This document shows, piece by piece, positions 48,778 to 58,451 of a stretch of 64,000 nt of DNA. How positions within the stretch are numbered: the stretch's first letter is position 1; every line of letters begins with the position of its first letter. The notes below the pieces were generated by a model. That model did not search any database. It was not told where the DNA came from and saw nothing but the letters and a program-made list of their open reading frames with translations. Both the position numbers and the translations under genes were made by a program. The DNA comes from JAJRQY01 sp965224435 (lineage in GTDB: Bacteria > Actinomycetota > Acidimicrobiia > Acidimicrobiales > SZUA-35). The stretch lies in contig OZ245048.1 of NCBI GenBank assembly GCA_965224435.1, forward strand, positions 2,976,001 to 3,040,000, read 5' to 3'.

Positions 48778-51609
48778 TCAGCGATAGTTGGCCAGCAACT
48801 TCAGTGTTGCTGCGGAGGGTTCAAGGCCCAGATCGTGGGCCACGGCCTCGGCTCGCAAGGCCGCTACTCGACAGCACTCCATCGCTCCGCTTTGATCTGC
48901 AAACTGGGCGATATCCACCCACAAGGACTCGGTCATGGCACCGACCCGGGCAGCAGTCTCCAGTAGCCAGGAAGGAACAACCTCCGGCGTTGGGTGGGCC
49001 AAGACCAGATCCAACAGCCCGATCGCAGTGAGCTTGGCTGTCTCCCGGTGACCATCGACCCAATTGCTGTACAAATCATCGGGCAGGAGCTCGCCCTGAT
49101 ACAAGTTAAGTGCTTGAATAGCCTTGGAAGCGCGCTCAGTCTCTGCTTCAGATCCAGTTAGGGCTTGACTGCCCAGCTGTCGAAATCGGGCCAGGTCAGT
49201 TTTGACTTCCGGGCCGAGGCGAATCAGATCGCCGGTTCGCAAGACCGAGTCTGAACCAAGGGCAGCTCGTGCCCGATTGATGACATTGCGCAGTCGTTTG
49301 CGGCCCTTGTCTGGATCTCCGTCGGGCCAGAGGATCTCAATCACCACTTCCACCGGCACATCGCCTCCGGAGGCAGCTAGGTATTTGACCAGCTGGGTCG
49401 AATGTCCAGGAGGAGGGACCCTGCCTCCAGCAGCGGCGTCAACGGAGAATGATCCAAGAAGGCTCATGGCTGACGACGGGGAAAGCGACGGTGGTGTCAG
49501 CCCAAATCGCTCCAACAACTGGTCCCACAGCAACTCCAAGCCCAGATTGTTGACCTGGTGCTTGATCTTGTTCAAGGCCTCTTGATCGGGAGCAACACCA
49601 GACACTCGACTGTGGGCCAGCAGAGCCTCAAGCTCGACCCGCCAGCGTCGCTCGAAGGGCAAGGTGCCGGAAGCATCCAGTGTGGCGACCAAGCCAGGAA
49701 CTGCCGCCGCTTCACCCACCCGAGCGTGCACTGTAATCTCGGCTAGTTGGACCTCTAACGGAGCCTCCTCCTGCCGTTCCTTAGCCTGGGTAAGCATCCG
49801 CAAGGCCTCTTCCGTCTCTCCTAAAAGAGCCGAGACGCAAGCGCATTCGGCGAAGAACAGCACCCCGGTCGGGTGATCCAATAATGGCCCAAGCAAGGTC
49901 CAAGCACGGTCGCGAGCGATCTGGGCTCCCGAGATATCACCTCCCAGCGATGAAAGAGTCATCTCCGCCCAGCTCACGTATGCATCAACCCAGCCGAGCG
50001 AATGGCCAGACGGCAGAGCCTCAATCTGGGCTACCAGGTTCGAGTGACGCCCCCGGTCACCAGCCGCTGCAGCCAGCCGAGCGGCCATTCCCAGGGTCTT
50101 GATGAGAGAGACCGGTTTTGACTCCACCAGCAACAATGCCCGGTCCAAGGCTTCCAGTCCTTCACGGTATTGGCCTAGGTGCCAGCACGGCACAGCGGCA
50201 GACACGCGTAGAGTCCAGGCGGCCCGACCGGGTTCACCCAGGCTCTCCCACTCATAGCTGGCATCCTTAAACAGGGTCAGCGAGGCATACACGTTGCTTA
50301 GGTCCTCGGTTTGAACCAGGTACATGGCTCGCACCTCCCGCAACCGCACGCGGGTAGTGGCTCGACTAACACCGGATACCTGCTTCTCCAAACGAATGAG
50401 TCGCTCAAGCAGGTCTTCTTGACCTTCTCCCAGATCTGAGAACAGCAACTCGGTCTGCGCTTCAAGTTCTGCCTCAAGGTTGCCAATGGCGCGGGCCCGC
50501 CGTTCGGCCTCTTGAAGCGCCGCTCGTTGCTGGCCAATCTCGGCTCGATTGACGTGGACCCGGGCTAAGAGCAACATCAGTTCGGGTTCGGGATCCAGCT
50601 GGGAGTCCAATGAGCGGATCATGCCTGCTAGCTCGGCCTGATTGTGATCATCAAATCGATAGCCAGGGACCGAGCACAATAAGTCAGCCGCCACCAACGC
50701 ATCACCAGCAGCCAGCAAGGCTTTGGCAGCGAACAAAAGCCCACCAGAAGCGACGAGCACCGGTCCAAGCAGTTCCGCACTCAGCGTCCGGAATGGGCCA
50801 CGAGCCTGAAGGGCTTCTTTCACTGGGCGAGCGATGGCTAGCCAACCGTCACGCCGCTGTATCACCGGTAACCCATTTGCTCTAGCTCGAGCCAGGCCAC
50901 CAGGACCAGCAATGGCAGTGACACACGACGCCGAGAACGACGGAAGGTGAGCTAGCTGGCCAAACGAATCCTGCAAAGCATCGTCCGACTCGGCCAGGCA
51001 TTCCTCTACCAACATGCTGACATGAGATCCATGAATCCAACGATCGCTGGGAATCCCGGCGTAACTGGATTCCATCTGATCGGAATCTTGCAGAAGCGCA
51101 CAAACCAGGGCGGGCCACCCCCGGCTCAGGCTCAGGGTCGCGTCGGCGAAGACCTTCGACTCGTTACTACTAAGCACCTGGTCAGCCAAAACTCGTATGT
51201 CATCTCGATCAAGGGCCAGGTCGTTGGCGCCAATCCGCAGCACATCTTTCCCGGCTGACCAGCGAACGAGGTGGCTCAAGTCCCGGCCCGTGATCACTAT
51301 CTGTCGACTTTCGCCACACAACGTGTCCAACAGCTCCGGGGGAAGGGTTTCGGTGACACCATCAATGACCAAGGCCACCTGGCTGGCAGCAACACTTGGA
51401 TGATCAATCAGATCTGGCCCATCGATTCGAGTGAACCCGGCCGATCCGTCGACAAGGCGCTGGGCCAGAAGGGATTTTCCGAACCCTTTTGGGGCTTCAA
51501 TCATCACGATCTGGGCTGAAGCTTCAACAGTCTGACAGATTCGCGAAATGTTCGGTGCAGCCTGGTCGACGTACTCCTGACTCATCGCTTCAGCCTTGTG
51601 CGCTTGCAT
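48778..51609 (-). CDS. Large ATPase/TPR transcription regulator with C-terminal BTAD domain
   Basis: 943 residues (or 935 from ATG 51585). N-terminal STAND-type ATPase as in MalT: P-loop EAPKGFGKS at 38-46 and a Walker-B-like VALVIDGV. A long helical TPR-type middle follows. The C terminus holds an OmpR-like winged helix (LVKYLAASGGDVPVEVVIEIL ... KRLRNVINRARAALG) with the bacterial transcriptional activator domain behind it (YQGELLPDDLYSNWVDGHRE). Placing the DNA-binding part at the C terminus with the ATPase at the N terminus inverts the usual SARP order. Target genes unknown; the divergent neighbour at 51693 is a candidate. Confidence 0.85.
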   Translation of the reverse strand: MQAHKAEAMSQEYVDQAAPNISRICQTVEASAQIVMIEAPKGFGKSLLAQRLVDGSAGFTRIDGPDLIDHPSVAASQVALVIDGVTETLPPELLDTLCGESRQIVITGRDLSHLVRWSAGKDVLRIGANDLALDRDDIRVLADQVLSSNESKVFADATLSLSRGWPALVCALLQDSDQMESSYAGIPSDRWIHGSHVSMLVEECLAESDDALQDSFGQLAHLPSFSASCVTAIAGPGGLARARANGLPVIQRRDGWLAIARPVKEALQARGPFRTLSAELLGPVLVASGGLLFAAKALLAAGDALVAADLLCSVPGYRFDDHNQAELAGMIRSLDSQLDPEPELMLLLARVHVNRAEIGQQRAALQEAERRARAIGNLEAELEAQTELLFSDLGEGQEDLLERLIRLEKQVSGVSRATTRVRLREVRAMYLVQTEDLSNVYASLTLFKDASYEWESLGEPGRAAWTLRVSAAVPCWHLGQYREGLEALDRALLLVESKPVSLIKTLGMAARLAAAAGDRGRHSNLVAQIEALPSGHSLGWVDAYVSWAEMTLSSLGGDISGAQIARDRAWTLLGPLLDHPTGVLFFAECACVSALLGETEEALRMLTQAKERQEEAPLEVQLAEITVHARVGEAAAVPGLVATLDASGTLPFERRWRVELEALLAHSRVSGVAPDQEALNKIKHQVNNLGLELLWDQLLERFGLTPPSLSPSSAMSLLGSFSVDAAAGGRVPPPGHSTQLVKYLAASGGDVPVEVVIEILWPDGDPDKGRKRLRNVINRARAALGSDSVLRTGDLIRLGPEVKTDLARFRQLGSQALTGSEAETERASKAIQALNLYQGELLPDDLYSNWVDGHRETAKLTAIGLLDLVLAHPTPEVVPSWLLETAARVGAMTESLWVDIAQFADQSGAMECCRVAALRAEAVAHDLGLEPSAATLKLLANYR

Positions 51610-51692
51610 CTCGCGCCAGAAGGACGCGGGACGAGACGCTCATGGGACAGGGATGGTTTTGACTCTTCACATTGGACCAATCAGGTTCACAC

Positions 51693-52376
51693 ATGAGCAT
51701 AGGTGAGTTGGAAGGGGTGCAGGAGATGTACCACGATTTGGGCGAGACCTCACATCTCGTCAGGGGTTTAGTTTTTGGTATCCGTCCTTCGATCGCTTGG
51801 CGATTCGGCATACCGCTGCCCCCATTGGACAATCTCACCGCCGATGGACAGTTGGGTTGGCAGATTGGTCTCAAGATCATCACGCGTCGCCAACAACGAC
51901 AGCCAGATAACACTCCGGAATCGGTCATTTCCTGGCTCAAGGACGAGGGAGCTCAGAGTCAGCGCCATCAAATCTCGACTCTCAAGGTCATTGAGTCTCT
52001 TCGCTGGTGCCTACCTTCCCTCAATGATGAGATTCTCGCCATGGATCCCCATGAGTTCGTCCAGTGTTGGACCAAGAACCTGAACGAGTCAGCATCGCCC
52101 GGTCGCTCTCGCACCGACAACCTCAAGGTGCGGTCATTGGCTGGTGACACCATCGGACAACTCAGCAAGTACCCAGGGACCGAGTCCTTGCATGTGGCCT
52201 TGTCCCGCTTCGGGCATCCCGATGATGTCATTGCCGGTGAATCATGGCAACGTTTTGCCTCTCCTCGCCTTCATCCACCCGTACGGCATCGCCAGGATTG
52301 GTTGGACGTACTGGCCGAGACGCACGTTGCCACAGGGCCACGAACCGCCGCAGACTCTCTGCCAGGCCACCTCTAA
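51693..52376 (+). CDS. Hypothetical protein divergent from the BTAD regulator
   Basis: 227 residues from ATG 51693. No signal peptide or membrane helix. Contains Trp-rich stretches (SWLKDEGAQS, ESLRWCLPSL, FVQCWTKNL). I recognise no family. It is divergent from the BTAD regulator with about 83 bases between them and overlaps the end of the tetR gene by four bases. Confidence 0.6.
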   Translation: MSIGELEGVQEMYHDLGETSHLVRGLVFGIRPSIAWRFGIPLPPLDNLTADGQLGWQIGLKIITRRQQRQPDNTPESVISWLKDEGAQSQRHQISTLKVIESLRWCLPSLNDEILAMDPHEFVQCWTKNLNESASPGRSRTDNLKVRSLAGDTIGQLSKYPGTESLHVALSRFGHPDDVIAGESWQRFASPRLHPPVRHRQDWLDVLAETHVATGPRTAADSLPGHL

Positions 52377-52996
52377 GCCAAGCCACTTCGGACCGCATGC
52401 AACGCACCGCGTGCGTCTTGCAAGAGTTCTTCGGTCACACCATGGGCCTTTGCCGGGCCGCGGTTAGCCAGATTGCCCTGGTTGGCCAGGGTGGCTAATC
52501 CGTGTACAACTCCCCACATAGCTAATACAACAGATTCGGTTTCGCGACCGCGGGCCCAGCCAGCTTCTTGAGCGGCAATCACCAACTCGGTGAGCAAGCT
52601 GGCCGACAGTCGTGCCGCTGCCACATAGTCAGGGTCATCGCGGTTGAGAACTTCAGGGCGAAACATGACCTCGAACCGCGCTCGGTTGTTGAGCGCAAAG
52701 TCTATGTAGGCCGCACCGGATGCGTCCAGGCGGTCCAGTGGTTCATTGGGGTCCTGCGCTTCGACTGCTTCGACCATTGATTGGGCGAACCGCCGGAAGC
52801 TCTCGGTGGCTAGGGCAGTGAAGAGACCAGCCTTGTCGCCAAAATGGTGAGCCGGGGCTGCATGGGATACGCCGACTCGCCTAGCTACTTCACGCAAGCT
52901 CAAGGCAGCAATGCCGTGCTCATCAATGGACTCAGCCGCTGCTTGGAGTAGATCTGCCCGCAGATCACCCTGGTAGTAGGTCGGGTTTGCGGGCAT
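52373..52996 (-). CDS. TetR-family transcriptional regulator
   Basis: 207 residues. N-terminal helix-turn-helix AALSLREVARRVGVSHAAPAHHFGDKAGLF is typical of TetR; the C-terminal half (ligand pocket) has WHG-type features (VLAMWGVVHGLATL). A near-perfect palindrome 24 bases upstream of the start is the likely operator, so it probably represses itself. No adjacent transporter or enzyme is divergent from that site; the next gene, at 53185, reads away from it. Confidence 0.93.
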   Translation of the reverse strand: MPANPTYYQGDLRADLLQAAAESIDEHGIAALSLREVARRVGVSHAAPAHHFGDKAGLFTALATESFRRFAQSMVEAVEAQDPNEPLDRLDASGAAYIDFALNNRARFEVMFRPEVLNRDDPDYVAAARLSASLLTELVIAAQEAGWARGRETESVVLAMWGVVHGLATLANQGNLANRGPAKAHGVTEELLQDARGALHAVRSGLA

Positions 52997-53020
52997 TGCT
53001 CGATCCTAACGCAACCTGCC

Positions 53021-53047
53021 GTCGAGCTTGACATCGTCAAACTCGAC
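53021..53047. promoter_or_regulatory. Palindromic operator upstream of the TetR gene
   Basis: GTCGAGCTTGAC and GTCAAACTCGAC are inverted copies (11 of 12 positions) around ATC. Length 27 and position between tetR and the divergent gene at 53185 suit a TetR dimer-pair operator. TTGAC sequences in the arms could be part of -35 boxes. Confidence 0.75.
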
Positions 53048-53184
53048 TCCTGCTTCCGCCGACTTAGCCCAGGCGAAGCGAACAACATCATGAGGGTCGC
53101 CCGCCCATAGGTACGTCCGGCCTAGTTGATCCGGAACCTTTGCCCTGGTCTGGCCACCATCCTCTCAGGAATGATTGCGGGGGT

Positions 53185-53712
53185 ATGGACCGAGAATGGC
53201 AGACCAATCCAGCGACCGACTCAGTGCTGAGGGCGGCGACTCAGCTCACCGCAGATCAGGCTTCCGTCTTGCCGTGGGCCGCTTCGAATCTCATTCGGAT
53301 CCAGCTCGATTCTTTGCCCGAGGCTGCTGACCCAGCAATGCTTGCTGTTCATGCGCTGGCTGCTGGCCAACGCGCCCTGAGCTTTTGTGAGGACAGGGTT
53401 GGCCTTGGTCCGACGACGGCAATGGCCATTGATAACGAAACCTCCAAACAGGCAATGAGAATTATCGCTGCCGGAGCAAACCAGATTGGGGTCGCCGGAC
53501 CACCAGGACTGCAACTTCTGATCGAGAGCGTGCTGCCACCCATGCATAAGGCGGCTCAAGAGTTCACCGGTGAGCGACTCATTCACGAGTTGACAACCTG
53601 GTTCCTTCTAGCCCTCAGCGTCGGGCCCCACGACACAGGCCCAGATGCCGAGGTGTATCGAGGCATCTTGTTGGCCTACCCCATCCCCGAAGAACAGATG
53701 ATCGGGAACTAG
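53185..53712 (+). CDS. Hypothetical protein
   Basis: 175 residues from ATG 53185, which has GCGGGGG just upstream. Soluble, Ala/Leu-rich, no signal. No family recognised. Divergent from tetR with the palindromic operator between, so it may be under TetR control. Confidence 0.55.
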   Translation: MDREWQTNPATDSVLRAATQLTADQASVLPWAASNLIRIQLDSLPEAADPAMLAVHALAAGQRALSFCEDRVGLGPTTAMAIDNETSKQAMRIIAAGANQIGVAGPPGLQLLIESVLPPMHKAAQEFTGERLIHELTTWFLLALSVGPHDTGPDAEVYRGILLAYPIPEEQMIGN

Positions 53713-53795
53713 CGCGACAGCAAACGATGTCAAGACTGCGGAATCTGACTACCGAATACGCTCGGCTAGCCAACCGGAAGCTGAGGCTTCTCAAC

Positions 53796-55226
53796 CTAGA
53801 TCCGGGCTGACTCCACCGACTCAATCTCGTCTTCTTCTTTCACCGCCGAGAACAACTCGGCCAATTGATTCATCCGTTCCAGGGCCGCCCACGCATTCGG
53901 CAACCGCCTAGCGACGATGCTTGCTTCTTGATTCTGGGCCAACCCATCAAAAACCAGTTGGAGGGTGGTTAGCGGACTGTTGAGATCATTGGCTACCTGG
54001 TCCATGAGTTCGACCAGCTCATCCTGCAAACGAGTCAGTTCGATCTGGCGTGAGATTAGTGTGCTGTGCTGTGCCTCCAATGAATGGGCATCGACCAGCT
54101 GTTGGTGGAGTCGATAGAAGGTGTGGGCATCCAACTTGCTGTGCTCAGCCAGCTTCACGAAGTAATCATGTGACTTCGCAGCCTCTTCGAATTGCCCTAA
54201 AGCTCTATGAGCACTGAGTCTGAGCAAGAGAAGATCCTTGACCTGAGGCACTGGCAACATCGAGTGATCAAAATCCGCCATGCACTCCAGTACTTCAATA
54301 GCCCGGTCGGTATCCAGCAGGATTTGGGCAAGCAAGACCGCTGGCTTGCCAAGATGAGACGGAACACCCTGCTTCTTCAGGAGGGAGAGTGCTTGGCGCG
54401 CATACTTCTCGGCCTCAACAAGCTCACCAATCTCATAGAGGTACCGCCCGCGAGACTCATCCAATTGGGCCACATAAATAGTGCCCGAAACCGTAACCCG
54501 GCCGGCTAGTTCCAACGCCTCCTTCGCCTCAGAGAACCGGCCCGTCCGGGCCAAGAGGCCTGCATACAGACCACGCATCGCTCCCTCAACGTCTGGGGCA
54601 AGGTTACTGGCCCGTGCCAGCCCCTCGCTGAGATACAGGAGGGCAAGATCCCACTGCCGTTGGTCCTCAAACAGGACTGCGAGGTAGTTGTAGGTAGCAG
54701 CTCTGGTTGAATCGTCCAGATCCGGAAGGTGTAGCAGTTCCAAGAAGTAGCCGAGGGCTCGGACTGGGTCAGATTGACGGTTAGCCAAGAACCCGAGGCT
54801 CATCAACGATCGCGCAGTGAGATCAATCAAGCGGGCCGACCGGCCGATATCGACTGCATCAGCGAAATGCGTCTGAGCTTCGCTCATTTTGCCCTGCGAC
54901 TCCATTGTTAGGCCAGAGGTCGTTTCTACTAGCCAGAGAAAAAACGGGTCGACGTCTTGTCGATGTTGAGCCAGCAGCCGCCTTGCTCGCTCATTGTTGA
55001 CAACGGCCGCATCGACGTCGCCAAGGATGTAACAACGAACAGACTCCGTGGCATAACTCTCACCAAGAAGGAGTGAGTCACCAAGCTGTTTCGCCTCTTC
55101 CAGCACGCTTTCCCCGTCATGGTGGTCGATTCGAAGCCGATCCACAATGGCGCGATTGTTGTCGCGCAGCCTCCGGATGGACTGCGACTCGACCATGCTT
55201 CGCTCCGTTGGAGTCTCACCGTTCAT
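53796..55226 (-). CDS. TPR protein with degenerate histidine-kinase dimerisation domain, no ATPase
   Basis: 476 residues from ATG 55226. Residues about 30-385 are TPR-like helical pairs. A coiled coil leads into a DHp-like segment, QVANDLNSPLTTLQLVF, aligning with the H-box VAHELRSPLTALGLVL of the kinase encoded just upstream, but with Asn413 where the phosphorylated His should be. The protein ends soon after the second DHp helix; there is no HATPase domain. It looks like a duplicated copy of the kinase that lost catalysis and phosphoacceptor. Its ATG overlaps the kinase stop (ATGA), so the two are made together and may form hetero-dimers. Confidence 0.85.
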   Translation of the reverse strand: MNGETPTERSMVESQSIRRLRDNNRAIVDRLRIDHHDGESVLEEAKQLGDSLLLGESYATESVRCYILGDVDAAVVNNERARRLLAQHRQDVDPFFLWLVETTSGLTMESQGKMSEAQTHFADAVDIGRSARLIDLTARSLMSLGFLANRQSDPVRALGYFLELLHLPDLDDSTRAATYNYLAVLFEDQRQWDLALLYLSEGLARASNLAPDVEGAMRGLYAGLLARTGRFSEAKEALELAGRVTVSGTIYVAQLDESRGRYLYEIGELVEAEKYARQALSLLKKQGVPSHLGKPAVLLAQILLDTDRAIEVLECMADFDHSMLPVPQVKDLLLLRLSAHRALGQFEEAAKSHDYFVKLAEHSKLDAHTFYRLHQQLVDAHSLEAQHSTLISRQIELTRLQDELVELMDQVANDLNSPLTTLQLVFDGLAQNQEASIVARRLPNAWAALERMNQLAELFSAVKEEDEIESVESARI

Positions 55227-57100
55227 GGAAACCTCAGGGAGTCCGAAGCGCCGGACAGTTTCACGGTGAAGCTTGCTCCGTGTCCTGATCCGGCGGAGCT
55301 GGCGCATAGGTTGCCTCCCATTGCCAGCGCAAGCTGCTTGGCAATATAGAGGCCCATTCCAGACGACGTTTCTCCTCCTGTTGGGCGGGCCGACAGTTTC
55401 GCGTGGCGCCGAAAAACCCGGTCAAGATCTGCCTCGGTTAGTCCAAGTCCCTGGTCGACGACGGAGAGTTCGACTAATCCCCCAAAACTGGACGCCCTGA
55501 TCATGATTGCTGTCCCCGTGCCAGAGAACTTGATGGAGTTGGAAATCAGATTCGTCAACACCTGTTCAAGTCGCCCACGGTGTCCGAGAACCGCAAGACC
55601 GCTTGGGGTGAAGTCGATCGCAATTCGTTTTCGACGAGCAGTGAGTGACAGCCCGTCCAGCACATTCTCAACAACGGTGTCCAGCTCAACAAGGGACAGC
55701 TCAAGCTCGAAGGTGCCGCTAGCGAGCTCGCCTACGGTTGCCACCTGGTCAGCAAGACCTTGCAGGCGTCGAACGAGGCGAGAGCCCGTTCGGATTCGGT
55801 CATCCAATTTGGCCCCATCATTGCTTCGCTCATCAACGCTATGAAGAACCAGACCTAAGGCGGTCAGCGGGGAACGAAGCTCATGAGCCACGATATTGAG
55901 CAGGTTCTCACGATCTGAACGAAGCAGCTCAAACTCCTGGTTCCGCTCATCAAGGGCCATATTCTTGGCCTGCAAGTCCTCGAAACGAAGGGATTGCTCC
56001 TGAACCTGATGAAAGGAGTGGAGGGCAATCTGTGTTTGTTCCAAGTGGTGGCGCTGAAGCTCCTGGTAGTGGCAGACTTCCTGCCAGTTCTCCAGACTCT
56101 GGTGAGCTTGAATCAGTTGAGTACATGCTTTCAGGTGGCCAATGGTGTCTGGCGAAGCTAGGTCCTGAGAGACAAGCTCCACTGCCCCCTGATAGTCACC
56201 ACGCTGCAAAAGCACGTCGACTTGGACATCAATCGCGCTTCGCCGGTAACTGACCATGCCTAGCTCGTCAAAAGCCCTCGCCGAACTAGTGGCGAAATCG
56301 TAGGCCTCGTCATAGTTTTTCTCGGCCCACGCCCGCTCGGCTTCCACTCCGCATACAAAGGCATGAGCATCAGGCCGAGAGCGGTCAATGACGGCCAGTC
56401 GGTCTCTTGCTTCATCAAATCGCCCAAGCATAATCAGGGTCGAACAGTGGTCGCAGTCGAATCGAAATCCGTCGCTGATCGGATGGGTGGCACCCGCTCC
56501 GTAGATGAGGTCGTCGACCATTTGGCGATGGGCAAGAGCCAGTTCAAGTTCACCCTGATCTTCCAGCACCGTACCGAGGTGGGTGTGCGCAACCGCCTTC
56601 GTCCGTATCGATCCGTCAGCAGCAAGCGATCGTGTGAACAGTTCAACTGCCCGATCGAATGACTCAACCCGATAGGCCGAGACTCCGAGCATGTTGAGGG
56701 TGGATGGCAAGGCATCGTCATAGTCGACATGAGGGGCCATCTGTTCGGCAAGTTCACAAAGCTGATACGCCGTTTCGAAATCACCGGAAACGAAGGCGGC
56801 CACTCCTTCTGCCAGTCGCAGCGCCCACCTCATTGCTGGCTGCACCTGAGGCTCCGTATCACGATTGAGCAGGCTGTGAAGTCGGCTCAAAGTCGCTCTG
56901 CGGTCCTCAATCCGATTGCCCATCTCTTGCCTAGCGGCAAGGGTGATCAGGCATTCGATGGTGGCAACCATGTCATCTAATAGCTCGGCCCGGTCCAACA
57001 GATCGGGAACACCACGCTCGCCGGCTCGAATTCGCTTGAAGCAGACGAGGTTCTCCTCGCGCAAAGACTGGATACTCGCGGTTTTCGACCCTTCTTCCAT
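55223..57100 (-). CDS. Cytoplasmic TPR-containing histidine kinase
   Basis: 625 residues, no membrane helix. TPR-type repeats about 30-350, coiled coil about 350-400, DHp domain with phosphoacceptor His406 (NIVAHELRSPLTAL), and a HATPase domain with N-box NLISNSIKFSG, DQGLGL and SSGMGLYIAKQL. It should autophosphorylate in response to a protein or ligand bound by the TPR part. No response regulator is adjacent. The start overlaps the divergent MFS gene start by two bases. Confidence 0.92.
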   Translation of the reverse strand: MEEGSKTASIQSLREENLVCFKRIRAGERGVPDLLDRAELLDDMVATIECLITLAARQEMGNRIEDRRATLSRLHSLLNRDTEPQVQPAMRWALRLAEGVAAFVSGDFETAYQLCELAEQMAPHVDYDDALPSTLNMLGVSAYRVESFDRAVELFTRSLAADGSIRTKAVAHTHLGTVLEDQGELELALAHRQMVDDLIYGAGATHPISDGFRFDCDHCSTLIMLGRFDEARDRLAVIDRSRPDAHAFVCGVEAERAWAEKNYDEAYDFATSSARAFDELGMVSYRRSAIDVQVDVLLQRGDYQGAVELVSQDLASPDTIGHLKACTQLIQAHQSLENWQEVCHYQELQRHHLEQTQIALHSFHQVQEQSLRFEDLQAKNMALDERNQEFELLRSDRENLLNIVAHELRSPLTALGLVLHSVDERSNDGAKLDDRIRTGSRLVRRLQGLADQVATVGELASGTFELELSLVELDTVVENVLDGLSLTARRKRIAIDFTPSGLAVLGHRGRLEQVLTNLISNSIKFSGTGTAIMIRASSFGGLVELSVVDQGLGLTEADLDRVFRRHAKLSARPTGGETSSGMGLYIAKQLALAMGGNLCASSAGSGHGASFTVKLSGASDSLRFP

Positions 57101-58451
57101 GCCCGACCTTTCTGCGCAGGCGAAAGTATGCCACTCTTCGATCTTGCCTCGTCATCCACCAGACAATCAACCAGAGATTCCACCGGCCAGTCGGTCAGCT
57201 AGTCCTTGGGCAGACGAGCTCGTTTCAGAGCCGTCGACGTCCTCGCCCGGGCGGTTCCGTATGCTGCCCGCAGTACTGATCTTCACCATGATCGCTTCCA
57301 GTTTTCAGTTGTTTGCCATTGGGGTCTTGGCCGCTCCAATCCTGGACGACCTTGATGTCAGCCGGTGGGCACTGGGCGTGGTTGGGGCGGTCAATACCCT
57401 TGTCGGCGCCGCCTCCTCGCCCTTCAGTGGACGGATCACTGACCGGATCGGGCCTCGTCGTTCGATTCTTCTTCTCTGCGGGATTGCGGCTACCGGAATG
57501 GGACTGATGGCTGCAGCCACGAATCTGTGGATTCTGGCACTGGCTGCCGCTGTTTCCGGCATACCCCAGGGGTGGGGGAATCCAGCCACGAATACCCTGA
57601 TCGCGAGACACGTCAAGCCGGAGCGGCGAGGAACTATTACTGGCGTCAAACAGTCCGGGGTGACTCTTGCCTTGTTCCTGGCTGGCGCAACTCTTCCTTC
57701 CTTGGCTCAGTGGACTAGCTGGAATCTGGCTGCCAGCGTCTTTGCCGCCATGTTCGCTCTCTTCGGTCTGCTCAACGCAGTTTGGATTCCACCTTCTGGC
57801 ACCTCGTCAGATTCGACACCAGCTACTGACACCCTCTCCCCAGACACTCCCCTAGAGTCCAAAGGGCGTGCCCCCGTTCCAACATTCATCTGGCAACTGG
57901 CCGTCTATGCCTTCGCCATGGGTACCTCAAGTGGAGCCATCGGCCGATTCCTTCCCCTCTTCGCCGAAGAAGCCGTTGGCATGGGAAGAACCTCGGCGGG
58001 CATGTTGATTGCTGTGGTCGGGGTTTGCGGGATCGCATTTCGGATCGGAGCCGCCCGACTGGCCGGATCGACGGTCGCTCCACAGCGCATTCTGACGGTC
58101 CTCTCCCTCATCGCCATTGGGACGTCCCTGTTGCTCGTCTCGGCCACGACGGTCGGTCCCTGGATCTTGTGGCCGATCGCTGTTCTCTACGCCCTTGGCC
58201 ACATAGCTTGGAACGCAGTGGTCAACCTGACGATCATCAGCAGCGCCCCCCGTAGCGATTCTGGTCGCTTCTCTGGCATTGTCATGCTGGGGTTCTTGTT
58301 CGGCATGACCATCGGAGCACCTCTCACCGGCTGGGTGGTCGACACCTTTGACAGCTATCAACCGGTCTGGTTTGGAGCCGCTGTCCTAGCCACAGTCGCG
58401 GTGGTGACAGTCAGTCGCATCCCATCGGACCTGGGAAGTACTAGAAACTGA
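57099..58451 (+). CDS. MFS transporter
   Basis: About 450 residues from ATG 57099; an internal ATG at 57261 right before TM1 is an alternative, since the first 54 residues are polar and Pro/Ser-rich. Twelve helices, MFS motif A in FSGRITDRIGPRRS, and GNPATNTLIARHVKPERRG in the first half. Closest in appearance to the oxalate/formate or cyanate (CynX-like) type carriers; substrate unknown. Its stop is 11 bases inside the end of the convergent rnz gene. Confidence 0.85.
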   Translation: MPDLSAQAKVCHSSILPRHPPDNQPEIPPASRSASPWADELVSEPSTSSPGRFRMLPAVLIFTMIASSFQLFAIGVLAAPILDDLDVSRWALGVVGAVNTLVGAASSPFSGRITDRIGPRRSILLLCGIAATGMGLMAAATNLWILALAAAVSGIPQGWGNPATNTLIARHVKPERRGTITGVKQSGVTLALFLAGATLPSLAQWTSWNLAASVFAAMFALFGLLNAVWIPPSGTSSDSTPATDTLSPDTPLESKGRAPVPTFIWQLAVYAFAMGTSSGAIGRFLPLFAEEAVGMGRTSAGMLIAVVGVCGIAFRIGAARLAGSTVAPQRILTVLSLIAIGTSLLLVSATTVGPWILWPIAVLYALGHIAWNAVVNLTIISSAPRSDSGRFSGIVMLGFLFGMTIGAPLTGWVVDTFDSYQPVWFGAAVLATVAVVTVSRIPSDLGSTRN

